IMG/VR virus record: IMGVR_UViG_3300032397_000020
Location: 1 to 49,720 of that record
DNA from: a virus
Direction: 5' to 3' (one strand)
DNA: 49,720 nucleotides
Position 1 is the stretch's first letter; every line of letters starts with the position of its first letter. Below, piece after piece: positions 41,395-49,329 of the stretch. The notes beneath the pieces are model-generated. The model was not told the DNA's origin. It searched no databases and saw nothing but the letters and a program-made list of their open reading frames with translations. The position numbers and the translations under genes are program-made.

Positions 41395-43965
41395 ATGGCC
41401 ACATATCAGGGCCCAAACGCCTCAGTACGCCAAGAATTCGTGACTTCTCCTGGCGCAGTTGCTGTGGAAAATTTGCCATCGGTAGCGGTGGCTTCCGCGT
41501 ATAATGTCTTTGCAAAACAATCCCTCGGAACCGATTATGGTATCACCGATACCGAATTGGCGTGGGGATCAAGCAATGTGATATACGAGGAATCGATTTC
41601 TGGGAAAAAAGCATTCGACATGTATCCTCCCAAGGGTTTCGCTAACACGAAATTCGGGTACATCGATCTTCTGCTTGGAAACTCAGATATGGATGGAACC
41701 GGAATCACACTCGGAGTCGACTCAACCTTCGTGCTCCCGAATACCGAAAAGGTAGCCGGCGCGTGCCAGGCGATCATTCCGTTTTACAAACTCACCACAA
41801 CCGCTGGTGTTAGCGTTCTTGCGACAGATCTCACCACAGTCATCATTACTGGTGGAGCTGTCGTAACGGCGAAGGTAAAACCGGGAATGAAAGTCTTTGC
41901 TGATGGCGACCTTCTTGGAGTCGTAGCGTCGATCGGTTCAGACGAAACCAAAGTGAAACTTGCTGCGGCAAGTCTCGAAGGCGCCTTCTCGGGAAGGGAT
42001 GAAATTGTCATTGGATGTGGAGCGTACTCGACACTGAACGTGCCGGATATTCTCTGGGATCCAACTGCGAACTTCGTCACCGCAAAGGTTGCCCCTGGAG
42101 ACATCTTGAAATTCTCAAGCCTCGCAGTCTCTGGAAGCACAACCACTCCCATCGAAGTGTCGGTCACATCAGTTATCGACAAGAACACACTTCGGTTCAA
42201 TACCGTTGCTCCGGAAGCTGGACAAATTGACTACGACATTTCGAAGTACATGACTTCGACAACGGCCCCGGGATCAACCATTCAATTGTATTCGTACAGT
42301 GTAAACAGATTGCTTGGATTCTCCAAGAATCTTGGATACAAACTGATGAATACAAGCAACGGAATTGCCATCAATACCATCGATACCACCAAAACTGTAA
42401 TTAAATTTTTCTCGGCACAAGTCACAACCATGCCATCAAAGGGCGATATCTTGATGGTAACCGTTGCCAATGTTGCCGATGCGACAAACGAAAGAAGTAA
42501 AACCGATATCGTGCTTTTCAAAGTTGATACGGTGAGCGTCACCACAATCACTTTGACAAACGATGGATATCAAATAACTTGCCTTGAACCGATTCTGCAA
42601 TCAGAGAGTGGAAACCCGGTAGCCGCAAATGCAAACTTCATCAACCTGTGGCGCCCTTTGATCGAGACCGAAATCGTTGCAGATTTTCGCTCTGTTCGTT
42701 CAGAAGAGCACATGGTTGTGAAAAGAATCACAAGCACTCAAGACATCTTCACCGCTTGGGTTCGCGCAGAAGAGACGACCATTGATCCCCGCAACGAACT
42801 CGCTTTCATGATGTCGGTGATTTTCGGATTGTCGGGTGGCAAAGTATGCTACGGAGTCAACGTTGATGCGACAGCAGCCAACCAGGCTGCCGAGTATTCA
42901 GACGCTCTTGAAGAATTGAAGCTGAAAGATGTGTACAGCCACTCTTTCGGCACAACCGATTCCGGAGTCAACGCGCTTGCCGGCCCATATTGCGACGATC
43001 AAGCCGCCCCATACGAAGCTCACGAACGAACAGCAATCATCTGTTACGATCTCGATGATCTGTTCCTGATGGGAGAATGCACCGGAAACATCGCAACCAC
43101 CGGAATCATCAGCAGCCTTGGTGGTGGTTTCAACCCGATGGTTGCCGGAATCACGGTAAACGATGTGGTGAATATCTACGATGTCGCTGGAGACTTTGTT
43201 GCACAAGCGACAGTGGTTTCTACACCGATCGTTTCAACCGAAGTTGTTACCGATTGGACCGGATCGGCTGGGCTGACCGGTCAGACTTTCAAGTTCGAGA
43301 GCGGTCGGAAAGACGATCAGGCTGTTCGCGCAGGAAGTATCAAATACGGCAATCGTCGTGTTGCGATGCTGTTCCCCGGATGGTTCTACGCAGATTTCAA
43401 CGGAGAGCGCATGCTTCTTCCGCCATACTTCATCGCAGCCGCGATCGCTGGTATGGATTCTGGCGTTATCGTCTCTCAGTCGTTCACAAACATGCCGTTC
43501 AGCATTCCCGGGCTTGCCAACATCCAACTGGATACCAATACGTTCTATCGTAAGGCCCAGCTTGATGAAATTGGCGGCGGCGGAGTGGATATCATGATCC
43601 AGGATGCGAACATCACCCAGTCGATCAAGTCCCGTCATGATTTGACGACAAACATGGATGCGGTGCAGTACCGTGAACGATCGATCACCAAGCAGGCTGA
43701 CGTTGTGGCAAAAACTCTCCGTTCAGCGGTAAACCCATACGTCGGTCGGTACAATGTCAATGATCCGAACCTGATGCACTTCCTTGGCCAGGTTTGCTCG
43801 GTTGTTGCGACCAAGCTTGTAAAAGACGGAATCGTTGCCCGCGTCGTTGTGACCAAGATTGCCCGAGACGAAGTGATTGATGACAAAATCAATTTCTTTG
43901 TCGAATGCACTGTGTTCATCGCAGGCAATTACTATGATATCACTCTGTTGGTAAAATCACGCTAA
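41395..43965 (+). CDS. Contractile tail sheath protein
   Basis: An 856-residue protein with AAAGGAGAATAA before ATG. The N-terminus (V-R-Q-E-F-V-T-S-P-G-A-V) and the C-terminal end (Y-V-G-R-Y-N-V-N-D-P-N, then V-V-V-T-K-I-A-R-D-E and F-I-A-G-N-Y-Y-D-I-T) follow the plan of large phage sheath proteins, in which the C-terminal domain interlocks subunits. The central region is long and beta-rich (about 100-450), as in jumbo phages where sheath proteins exceed 600 residues. It forms the contracting outer tail tube. A tube gene follows directly. Confidence 0.85.
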   Translation: MATYQGPNASVRQEFVTSPGAVAVENLPSVAVASAYNVFAKQSLGTDYGITDTELAWGSSNVIYEESISGKKAFDMYPPKGFANTKFGYIDLLLGNSDMDGTGITLGVDSTFVLPNTEKVAGACQAIIPFYKLTTTAGVSVLATDLTTVIITGGAVVTAKVKPGMKVFADGDLLGVVASIGSDETKVKLAAASLEGAFSGRDEIVIGCGAYSTLNVPDILWDPTANFVTAKVAPGDILKFSSLAVSGSTTTPIEVSVTSVIDKNTLRFNTVAPEAGQIDYDISKYMTSTTAPGSTIQLYSYSVNRLLGFSKNLGYKLMNTSNGIAINTIDTTKTVIKFFSAQVTTMPSKGDILMVTVANVADATNERSKTDIVLFKVDTVSVTTITLTNDGYQITCLEPILQSESGNPVAANANFINLWRPLIETEIVADFRSVRSEEHMVVKRITSTQDIFTAWVRAEETTIDPRNELAFMMSVIFGLSGGKVCYGVNVDATAANQAAEYSDALEELKLKDVYSHSFGTTDSGVNALAGPYCDDQAAPYEAHERTAIICYDLDDLFLMGECTGNIATTGIISSLGGGFNPMVAGITVNDVVNIYDVAGDFVAQATVVSTPIVSTEVVTDWTGSAGLTGQTFKFESGRKDDQAVRAGSIKYGNRRVAMLFPGWFYADFNGERMLLPPYFIAAAIAGMDSGVIVSQSFTNMPFSIPGLANIQLDTNTFYRKAQLDEIGGGGVDIMIQDANITQSIKSRHDLTTNMDAVQYRERSITKQADVVAKTLRSAVNPYVGRYNVNDPNLMHFLGQVCSVVATKLVKDGIVARVVVTKIARDEVIDDKINFFVECTVFIAGNYYDITLLVKSR

Positions 43966-43983
43966 TGAATTAAGGAGGATACA

Positions 43984-44802
43984 ATGGCTGAAAAAATAGA
44001 ACTCCAGAGCCTCATCGACCAAACCGGTGGATGGAATTGGGAAGACAAGCATGTGACACAGGCTTTCTCTTCTCCAACAGGCGTTAATTTTAACAACTCA
44101 ATCGGGGTTCATGACATTATCGAGTCTGGAACCGTGCTAATCGCAGCCGGACCTTCAGATCTTGACTATGCCAATGATCCAACGAAAAACGCCGACGGAT
44201 TCCGTGTGGTTCCGATCGGCCTTATCGAATCTGCGCAGGTAAGCTTGAACAAGCCCCTGAGCAGGATTTTTGAAATCGGATCGCGTCTCAGCTACATCAT
44301 CCCTGGTCGTACAGTGGGTGGGATAGCCCTGAGCCGCGTTTTCTTCGATGGACCGAGTATCCTGAAGGCAATGTACTTCGGCGAAGTGAAGGCCGACTTT
44401 GCCACGCAGGATAAGAAATACGCTCAGTTCATTTCGAGTCCGTACATGAAGAATGGCGTGCAGTCGTATGAAGAGTTTGCAAATATCGGTTCTGGCAATC
44501 TTGCTATGAACCTTGCATCCTCTTTCTTCGACCAGCCGATCGGTCTTGCATTCTTCTTCAAAGACACTCAGACCGACACTGTCGGACAGACATACTTTGA
44601 GGGATGCCGGATCAGCACGTACAACATGGGAATCTCGGCCGGAATGAACGTTCTTACGGAATCGATTAACCTCGAGTTCGTCAGAGTCCGTCCGATCCTT
44701 ACTTCTGAATCGAAGAATTACTCGAAGGGTGTCAATATTGCTGATGTCAATATCGTTTCCAATATTGGGAACTTTGACGCGACAGCGATCACTGGGCAGT
44801 AA
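43984..44802 (+). CDS. Tail tube protein
   Basis: A 272-residue protein with AAGGAGG before ATG, immediately after the sheath gene. The sequence is beta-rich with R-I-F-E-I-G-S-R-L-S-Y-I-I-P-G-R near 93-108 and a closing segment I-N-L-E-F-V-R-V-R-P-I. The size, beta content and sheath-then-tube gene order all fit a myovirus tube protein, which stacks as hexamers inside the sheath. A terminator follows. Confidence 0.82.
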   Translation: MAEKIELQSLIDQTGGWNWEDKHVTQAFSSPTGVNFNNSIGVHDIIESGTVLIAAGPSDLDYANDPTKNADGFRVVPIGLIESAQVSLNKPLSRIFEIGSRLSYIIPGRTVGGIALSRVFFDGPSILKAMYFGEVKADFATQDKKYAQFISSPYMKNGVQSYEEFANIGSGNLAMNLASSFFDQPIGLAFFFKDTQTDTVGQTYFEGCRISTYNMGISAGMNVLTESINLEFVRVRPILTSESKNYSKGVNIADVNIVSNIGNFDATAITGQ

Positions 44803-44824
44803 TCGAATACTTCATCTGATAGCT

Positions 44825-44855
44825 AAAAAAAGGACTCGAGTAATCGAGCCTTTTT
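44825..44855 (+). terminator. Terminator ending the tail operon
   Basis: AAAAAAGG, an unpaired A, CTCGA, loop GTAA, TCGAG, CC and TTTTT. The A/T arms make it bidirectional, so it may also stop minus-strand transcription coming from the right. Confidence 0.75.
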
Positions 44856-44891
44856 CATTTCCCCTGGTGCCATTTCAACCAACGGTTTCGA

Positions 44892-45197
44892 CTACGCCTG
44901 AAGTTTGCCCTTACCTTTACAATGTTCACAACGCTTAGTTCCGCCATTACGGTCTGGCAACCTGCCGTCGCCATCACAACAAGGGCAAATTTTATGGCTA
45001 GCCGTGTTGGTTGATGCGGAAAGAGCGGCTTCCGCCAGTTTAGAGGCGCGATTTGCAATTAAAAGTAATGAACTTCGAACGCGTTCGCACCTCTGTTGTA
45101 AAACCATCAAGTCGGTTTCGTACACCATATCGTTGAGATTTTCTACCTCGTGAAGTAAAGCAGCCTCTACGCCAAGTGACTCAAGTATCTTATTCAC
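44892..45197 (-). CDS. DnaJ-type zinc-finger small protein
   Basis: The start is GTG 45195-45197 with AGGAGG upstream, giving 101 residues. The C-terminus has C71-P-C-C74-D-G-D-G and C90-E-H-C93-K-G-K-G, the two CxxCxGxG halves of a single DnaJ-like zinc centre. The N-terminal two-thirds is helical. Such small zinc proteins are common in phages and their role is unknown. It is the last gene of the minus-strand run. A copy of the intergenic motif precedes its ribosome site and another follows its stop. Confidence 0.78.
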   Translation of the reverse strand: MNKILESLGVEAALLHEVENLNDMVYETDLMVLQQRCERVRSSLLLIANRASKLAEAALSASTNTASHKICPCCDGDGRLPDRNGGTKRCEHCKGKGKLQA

Positions 45198-45249
45198 GAC
45201 GCGCCTCCTATAATTCGTTACGAGCGACTGAAGTTTCAACCAACGTGCG

Positions 45250-45303
45250 ACAAATGGTGAAGTTTTTGTACTCAAAAATTTGCGGGTACTCCCCACCATT
45301 TGT
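45250..45303 (-). other. Inverted repeat in the leader of the DnaJ-zinc gene
   Basis: A perfect 10-bp stem (ACAAATGGTG / CACCATTTGT) encloses a 34-nt loop that contains two GTAC boxes. On the minus strand it forms a leader hairpin about 60-100 nt before the GTG start. Possibly regulatory. Confidence 0.45.
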
Positions 45304-45317
45304 TTGTTGTACGAAGT

Positions 45318-45539
45318 TTACGCCTGCTCCACAGATTCCCGTGGTTGGGCGCGTTCGTTCTGGCACAACTCATCGACATAAAAGCCGACACTATCATAGC
45401 TACGGTCGCACCCTGGCTCACAGTCAACACCGCCACCCAAAGACATAGTAAACTCGTAATGGCGATTATGTGCAACGACTACGACCGTAGCATCATCTTT
45501 CTTGTCGGCTAAGTACAGTTTCAATTCAGCAACATTCAT
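45318..45539 (-). CDS. Small phage protein, unknown
   Basis: A 73-residue protein, start ATG 45539 with TAGGAG. The N-terminus (M-N-V-A-E-L-K-L-Y-L-A-D-K-K-D-D-A-T-V-V-V) is a pattern seen in many small phage proteins that begin with a helix and a D-D-A-x-V-V strand. The remainder contains C-E-P-G-C and Y-D-S-V-G-F-Y-V. Function unknown. Confidence 0.7.
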   Translation of the reverse strand: MNVAELKLYLADKKDDATVVVVAHNRHYEFTMSLGGGVDCEPGCDRSYDSVGFYVDELCQNERAQPRESVEQA

Positions 45540-45599
45540 TCGATACTCCTATTAGCCTAACCACCTATAAAATGGTCAGGCGGAAATTGCGTACAACGT

Positions 45600-45854
45600 T
45601 TACCGCATTGCGCGAAGTTGCGCCAAGCGATCGTTTACCTTTTGAAAAATCACCATTTTACCTTTGTCGGACAACTCTACCGACAGGGCTATTAAAACAT
45701 CTTTTAACAAAGCAATTTCGTCGCTGTGGTTGTTGGTTGATGCGCCCAACACCACCAGTGCCGTTTTTACGCGGAGCCATGCATCGCACATGAAGTCACC
45801 TGGAGCGTACTGAGCAACAGCCTTATCCAATACGTTTATATCATCCCGAAGCAT
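45600..45854 (-). CDS. Small helical protein, unknown
   Basis: The start is ATG 45854 with GGAGG about 6 nt upstream; a TTG inside that site is unlikely. The product is 84 residues, helical, with C-D-A-W and Leu-rich stretches. There is no recognised family. The stop is followed by a variant of the intergenic motif. Confidence 0.65.
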   Translation of the reverse strand: MLRDDINVLDKAVAQYAPGDFMCDAWLRVKTALVVLGASTNNHSDEIALLKDVLIALSVELSDKGKMVIFQKVNDRLAQLRAMR

Positions 45855-45893
45855 AAAAACCTCCAATAAAAAGGCGTTTCAACCAACGTTTGC

Positions 45894-46115
45894 TCAACGT
45901 ATGCCGCGCCTAAACGGTTGACCAAGCAAATGACCACAACGCATACACTGACCTTCGCCATCCCACCTATGCTCGCATTCGCGTGGCATACTTGAGCTGT
46001 TGTGCGATGCGGAAGGAGTGCGTCCACCAATCCTGTCGGCAAACACTGCCGCGCATACTGCAAACCCTAACCCAAATGCTATTGCTAACGCTGAAAAGTA
46101 AACCCAGTTTTCCAT
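45894..46115 (-). CDS. Small membrane protein with zinc ribbon
   Basis: A 73-residue protein. An N-terminal membrane span (Y-F-S-A-L-A-I-A-F-G-L-G-F-A-V-C-A-A-V-F, about 6-25) is followed by a polar linker and a Cys/His pair of motifs (C-E-H-R-W and C-M-R-C-G-H) near 48-62, which could bind one zinc. TAGGAGGT before the ATG is a strong ribosome site. Function unknown. Confidence 0.72.
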   Translation of the reverse strand: MENWVYFSALAIAFGLGFAVCAAVFADRIGGRTPSASHNSSSMPRECEHRWDGEGQCMRCGHLLGQPFRRGIR

Positions 46116-46162
46116 TTGCCGACCTCCTATTTATAAAAGCACGACTGAAGTTTCGCACAACT

Positions 46163-46185
46163 CCCCGCAGGGAGAACATTTGTGA
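46163..46185 (-). other. Small GC hairpin in the leader of the membrane/zinc gene
   Basis: On the minus strand CTCCC-TGCG-GGGAG forms a hairpin that can have a UGCG (UNCG-class) tetraloop, flanked by CACAA/TTGTG arms. It lies just downstream of the RNA locus and upstream of a motif copy. Confidence 0.4.
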
Positions 46186-46740
46186 ATAATAAAATAAAAA
46201 TGACGCGATTCATGCTTGGATCCCGAATGATAGCAGGAGGGTGTATCACTTCCGTCCCGCTAACCTCGAAGCACGAATCGCGCCAGAGACTTGAAATTCA
46301 AACTATCTCGAAATGGTAACCTGACCTCCGCCCAGCACGCAGAGCTCATGACTGCAGGCTGAAGAGGGATCCGGATCCTGGTCCGCCGGCGCCGTCGGCC
46401 GGTGGTACCCGGGACCTGTCTTCTTCCCCGTAGGGGAAAAGATAGGCGTCCAAAGAAACTTCGGACCTTTTCCCACAACTTTTGAATTTCGTAATCAAAA
46501 TAATAAATCGCTCACAACCAATTCAACTTGATCGAACGTGGGCACGGTTGCCCTGCCTGGTATGCAATACATATGTAAGCTTCAGGCGGATGAGAGGGCC
46601 CGGCCGGAGCGCGGGCGCCCGGGTACCCCGGTACATCCGGGTCGTCCATCCACAAGAAGTGGATGGCCCCATTCCTTTGGGGAAGACCGGATGTACCGGG
46701 GTATTAAGTAGGTGAAGTGAAACACCGCACCACCCCTGGT
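46185..46740 (-). ncRNA. Large structured non-coding RNA candidate (~550 nt)
   Basis: About 630 nt lie between two minus-strand genes with no credible coding frame but many nested inverted repeats. From the minus-strand 5' side: a hairpin with a 2x2 internal loop (46711-46731); a three-way junction closed by 17 perfect bp (46624-46640 with 46687-46703) holding hairpins 46646-46666 (8 bp) and 46667-46682 (4 bp); a hairpin at 46540-46553; one at 46448-46466; one at 46415-46446; and a final 14-bp helix (46204-46217 with 46269-46282) followed by TTTTTATTTT. In two helices the odd pair is A-C on the plus strand but G-U on the minus strand (46212/46274; 46452/46462), which points to a minus-strand RNA. 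Large ornate phage RNAs (GOLLD, ROOL) are an analogy only. Confidence 0.6.
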
Positions 46741-46750
46741 CTTGAATTTA

Positions 46751-47020
46751 TTAAGCGATCTTTCTCATATACGTGCCCAATGGATTATTACCAACAATCC
46801 TATCTATCAAATCACCGTTCAAATAAATATCAACAGTGGGAACTTGATTTACAGAATGCTGTATCGCAATATCCATATTCTTTGACACATTAATTATTAT
46901 TGATTTCACGTTTGGTTTGAGCTTTTTAATTGTTTGAATTATGCCGTATACATCTTTACAAAACATGCATGTATCCGACTCAAACATAACAATTAAAACC
47001 CCTTTTTGTTCGAAAATCAT
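46751..47020 (-). CDS. Thioredoxin/glutaredoxin-like protein
   Basis: An 89-residue protein with the redox motif C18-M-F-C21 (F-E-S-D-T-C-M-F-C-K-D-V) and the cis-proline region V-P61-T-V-D-I-Y with G-D-L-I-D-R-I-V-G after it, i.e. the full thioredoxin pattern at glutaredoxin size. It would reduce disulfides, for example for a phage ribonucleotide reductase encoded elsewhere; that partner is inference. The start overlaps the preceding gene (ATGA). The structured RNA region follows its stop. Confidence 0.85.
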   Translation of the reverse strand: MIFEQKGVLIVMFESDTCMFCKDVYGIIQTIKKLKPNVKSIIINVSKNMDIAIQHSVNQVPTVDIYLNGDLIDRIVGNNPLGTYMRKIA

Positions 47021-47400
47021 ACTGAGTTCGCCATGTGGAATCGCAAATCCTTTGCAACCATAAATGGAATATCAAAAGACTTACGAGCAGACCCTCTAAG
47101 CACGGGGCTGGCGGTGGTACATTCGCACTCAGAACATTTGTCCCAATACGAATGGTGACCGCACCTGTCGCACCTCATCAACCCCTCACGAAAATCATCA
47201 ATATTAACCTCAATGTCAATATCATACACGACAACTGCTAAAGATGTGGTTCCAGGTACTGGCTTTATTACAACGTTATCACTTCTAATGTAGGTGGTAT
47301 CCACCTCATAAAGCTCTCCAGTTCCCGCTAACTTTCTTAATATCCTAACATTGTCATCGTTGTACCTTTTCCTAAGCGTTTTGCTTATCTTCACTTTCAT
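47017..47400 (-). CDS. Zinc-ribbon protein, unknown
   Basis: A 127-residue protein with an N-terminal basic helix and a beta-rich middle. A probable zinc site is C-D-R-C-G-H-H and C-S-E-C-E-C at about 77-95. Its 5' end overlaps the upstream gene by 29 nt and its 3' end overlaps the thioredoxin gene by 4 nt. No function recognised. Confidence 0.72.
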   Translation of the reverse strand: MKVKISKTLRKRYNDDNVRILRKLAGTGELYEVDTTYIRSDNVVIKPVPGTTSLAVVVYDIDIEVNIDDFREGLMRCDRCGHHSYWDKCSECECTTASPVLRGSARKSFDIPFMVAKDLRFHMANSV

Positions 47401-47557
47401 TATCTTGTCCTTTCGGAATTGCCGCGTATTTTGGTTGAGCGTATACGGCTTCTAATTTCACCGGCGCCCCTTGATTTATGTTGTTTAAATTTTTGAGAAA
47501 CCCAGTGAATTTCTCCTTAAATGAATCATCTATAGATATCAAATAATACATTCGCAT
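47372..47557 (-). CDS. Small protein, unknown
   Basis: The start is ATG 47557 with AGGAG 6 nt upstream, giving 61 residues (M-R-M-Y-Y-L-I-S-I-D-D-S-F). The longer in-frame extension would overlap the next gene and lacks a ribosome site. The end is acidic and polar. Function unknown. Confidence 0.65.
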   Translation of the reverse strand: MRMYYLISIDDSFKEKFTGFLKNLNNINQGAPVKLEAVYAQPKYAAIPKGQDNESEDKQNA

Positions 47558-47567
47558 ATGTAAACTC

Positions 47568-48047
47568 CTATTCAATATTGTTATTACAAGATTGAATAGT
47601 AAATAACACATTTGCATCGTATTCCGCTCTATCAAACCCCTCTGGAGGGAAAGACCAATTATCGCATTCAAAAGCGGCAACCATCTGGGGATAAATCGCC
47701 ATTATTTTTTCCAGATTCTTCTTATCAGCAATCATTATAATATTGGCAATCGTCGTGACAAATGATCCCGAGTGATTAAGATACCACCAAAACGATCCCT
47801 GCCATGGCATCCTTGTGGTCTTGGGATGCTTTTTTCTTTTTGGAATATCATTTTCATTATAGCACACGCCTTTAAATCTTTCACTCGGCTCCTTGTCCCA
47901 ATTACCAATACTTTTTGCAGCAGCGATCGCCGGATATTCTTGAGATAATTTGTAGATATTTTCATCAATCGCCATGCAAAAAGCGTGCGCGAGGCTCCTG
48001 ATAAATATGCATTCATTATCAAGATAATAGTTGAAACACGGACTCAC
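47568..48047 (-). CDS. Unknown protein, 159 aa
   Basis: GTG start at 48047 with GGGGGAAA before it, overlapping the upstream gene by 4 nt. The mixed alpha/beta sequence contains R-M-P-W-Q-G-S-F-W-W-Y-L-N-H-S-G-S near 77-93 and several cysteines but no known motif. It lies in a run of small uncharacterised genes. Confidence 0.68.
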   Translation of the reverse strand: MSPCFNYYLDNECIFIRSLAHAFCMAIDENIYKLSQEYPAIAAAKSIGNWDKEPSERFKGVCYNENDIPKRKKHPKTTRMPWQGSFWWYLNHSGSFVTTIANIIMIADKKNLEKIMAIYPQMVAAFECDNWSFPPEGFDRAEYDANVLFTIQSCNNNIE

Positions 48048-48313
48048 GTTTCCCCCTTTATTAAATCAATAATTTGTTTTGGATCTTTTAGATCCTTGAT
48101 AAGTTCTTCTATACCCGGCAACCTTTCAATCTTAACCTTATCAGTGTTGACTATTGATCCAAGCGGAATGTTGGCCATTATTTCACGAAGCTTAGTTTTG
48201 GTTTTGTTTCGCTCATAGTTTGCGAATAGAAAGGCCAAATACTGCTTCGTATCCGTATTAATTCTTTTATCAAATCCGTTGAAAAAGTTTTTAAGATCAT
48301 TTAGGAGCGACAT
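48044..48313 (-). CDS. Small helical protein, unknown
   Basis: ATG 48313 has AAGGAGGGG upstream, so the 12 in-frame codons before it are excluded. The 89 residues are charged and helical with no motif. It overlaps both neighbours slightly. Confidence 0.68.
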   Translation of the reverse strand: MSLLNDLKNFFNGFDKRINTDTKQYLAFLFANYERNKTKTKLREIMANIPLGSIVNTDKVKIERLPGIEELIKDLKDPKQIIDLIKGET

Positions 48314-48494
48314 TGTTCCCCTCCTTGAAATCCTGGTTAGTTTTTCCACACTTTAAACAAAATGGATACCGAACCCATTTGTAATATTCGATATCACAAC
48401 TTTCTCCATACGTTGCCACTGTTTGGACCTCTCCAGTAAAAACTTTAGCAACGAATTTATGCCCCCACAACCAACAAATGAGTTTTTTAATCAT
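48297..48494 (-). CDS. Small zinc-ribbon prophage-type protein (DUF1660-like)
   Basis: The start is ATG 48494 after AAGGGTGAT, giving 65 residues. M-I-K-K-L-I-C-W-L-W-G-H-K-F followed later by F-C-L-K-C-G-K is the pattern of the small DUF1660-like phage proteins, in which Cys/His pairs bind zinc. Role unknown. Confidence 0.72.
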   Translation of the reverse strand: MIKKLICWLWGHKFVAKVFTGEVQTVATYGESCDIEYYKWVRYPFCLKCGKTNQDFKEGNNVAPK

Positions 48495-48512
48495 ATTATC
48501 ACCCTTCAACCT

Positions 48513-48608
48513 TTACATATTATGAGGAGATTTACAACACAGCACCACAAACAAACCAATTAATATAATGATAAGCAAAGATGCCGAAATCCATGTTATA
48601 AATGACAT
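48513..48608 (-). CDS. 31-residue membrane peptide
   Basis: ATG 48608 preceded by GGAAGG, then a single hydrophobic span (I-S-A-S-L-L-I-I-I-L-I-G-L-F-V-V-L-C-C) and a short polar end. The frame upstream is also open back to about 48750 and encodes a second basic-then-hydrophobic stretch without a normal start codon. The true gene may therefore be longer with a non-standard start. Confidence 0.5.
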   Translation of the reverse strand: MSFITWISASLLIIILIGLFVVLCCKSPHNM

Positions 48609-48749
48609 TTTATGCCTTCCAATATTTATAAAAATTAAAAAAAGAAAGGGCGCGATCAATACAACCGCACCCCCTCCACCACAACCGATAGCGGTAATGC
48701 TGGTTTTGTTACGGCGTTTGGCTCCAGCAATAAGCCGCCACTGTGATAA

Positions 48750-49214
48750 TTATACCGGTTCGCACTGAGCCCCTAATTTTATTCCATGGGGGCATTTCCC
48801 ACACTCTCCACCACGCACATGTGGAACAGCCCCGCCACACTCTGTAGGGTCTCCAATGTGGCATTTATTTCTCATATTACAAATGACTTTTCCATTTAGG
48901 AGAGCTTTTCTTCTCTTTGATTGTAGCCGCAAGAGCTGGCCAGATATAACCATCTCTTTATCACAAAATCCTACCGGCCAATCTTCCAAAATGCCAAATT
49001 CATTTGGTTGAAGTATCTTTCCATCATATTTAAAATTAACATTACTAAACAGGATTTCATCTTCCAAAATTGCAAGACGAATCAAATCGATCGGCAACGA
49101 TGTCGAGACCTTGAAGCAGTAATCCGCTTTCATATTCTTGACTGTGTCGATCCATATTTGATAATTGAAATCCGAGACAGCTATCCCCTCCTCACAATAT
49201 TCTATCGTTATCAT
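48750..49214 (-). CDS. Unknown Cys-rich protein, 154 aa
   Basis: ATG 49214 with AAAGGAGGGTGA. The N-terminal ~85 residues are a mixed alpha/beta domain; the C-terminal ~55 have C-N-M-R-N-K-C-H, C-G-G and C-G-K-C-P-H-G, enough for one or two zinc sites. No named family is recognised. Confidence 0.7.
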   Translation of the reverse strand: MITIEYCEEGIAVSDFNYQIWIDTVKNMKADYCFKVSTSLPIDLIRLAILEDEILFSNVNFKYDGKILQPNEFGILEDWPVGFCDKEMVISGQLLRLQSKRRKALLNGKVICNMRNKCHIGDPTECGGAVPHVRGGECGKCPHGIKLGAQCEPV

Positions 49215-49237
49215 TCACCCTCCTTTAAAAAAAGTTA

Positions 49238-49319
49238 TCCGCCCAGGCGATCCAAGCAGCTATAGGTTACTTATACGAATCGCCACCCTCCACCAGTGGT
49301 TCCATTAGGGGCGGGCGGA
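49238..49319 (-). ncRNA. Possible small structured RNA (82 nt)
   Basis: The ends pair perfectly over 7 bp (TCCGCCC 49238-49244 with GGGCGGA 49313-49319). An inner arm pairs 49246-49251 with 49279-49284, and a C-rich/G-rich arm lies beside it. On the minus strand TAACTTTTTTT follows, like a terminator. It is tRNA-sized but has no T-arm or anticodon arm, so not a tRNA. It lies between two genes in their leader/trailer region. Confidence 0.35.
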
Positions 49320-49329
49320 CAACAATATC

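Larger units (their letters stand above)
44873..46161 (-). repeat. Recurring intergenic motif, five clear copies
   Basis: On the minus strand CGTTGGTTGAAA is exact at 44873-44884, 45234-45245 and 45877-45888. A longer identical stretch, GAAACTTCAGTCG, occurs at 45225-45237 and 46142-46154. A related CGTTGTACGCAATTT is at 45584-45598, and weaker echoes exist at 45311-45326. Copies lie in the gaps between small minus-strand genes, 10-60 nt upstream of their ribosome sites, or right after the last gene. Confidence 0.7.

Noticed and set aside
43984-44802. Frameshifted tail assembly chaperone after the tube gene
   Set aside because: A terminator follows the tube and the strand changes; no overlapping frame with slippery sequence was seen.
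46260-46715. Short frames inside the structured region (for example 46482-46715 plus strand)
   Set aside because: Arg/Gly/Pro-rich reads of GC-rich stems with no ribosome site; the inverted repeats explain the composition better.
49238-49319. tRNA gene
   Set aside because: No TTC-containing T-arm and no anticodon arm on either strand, despite the 7-bp end helix.
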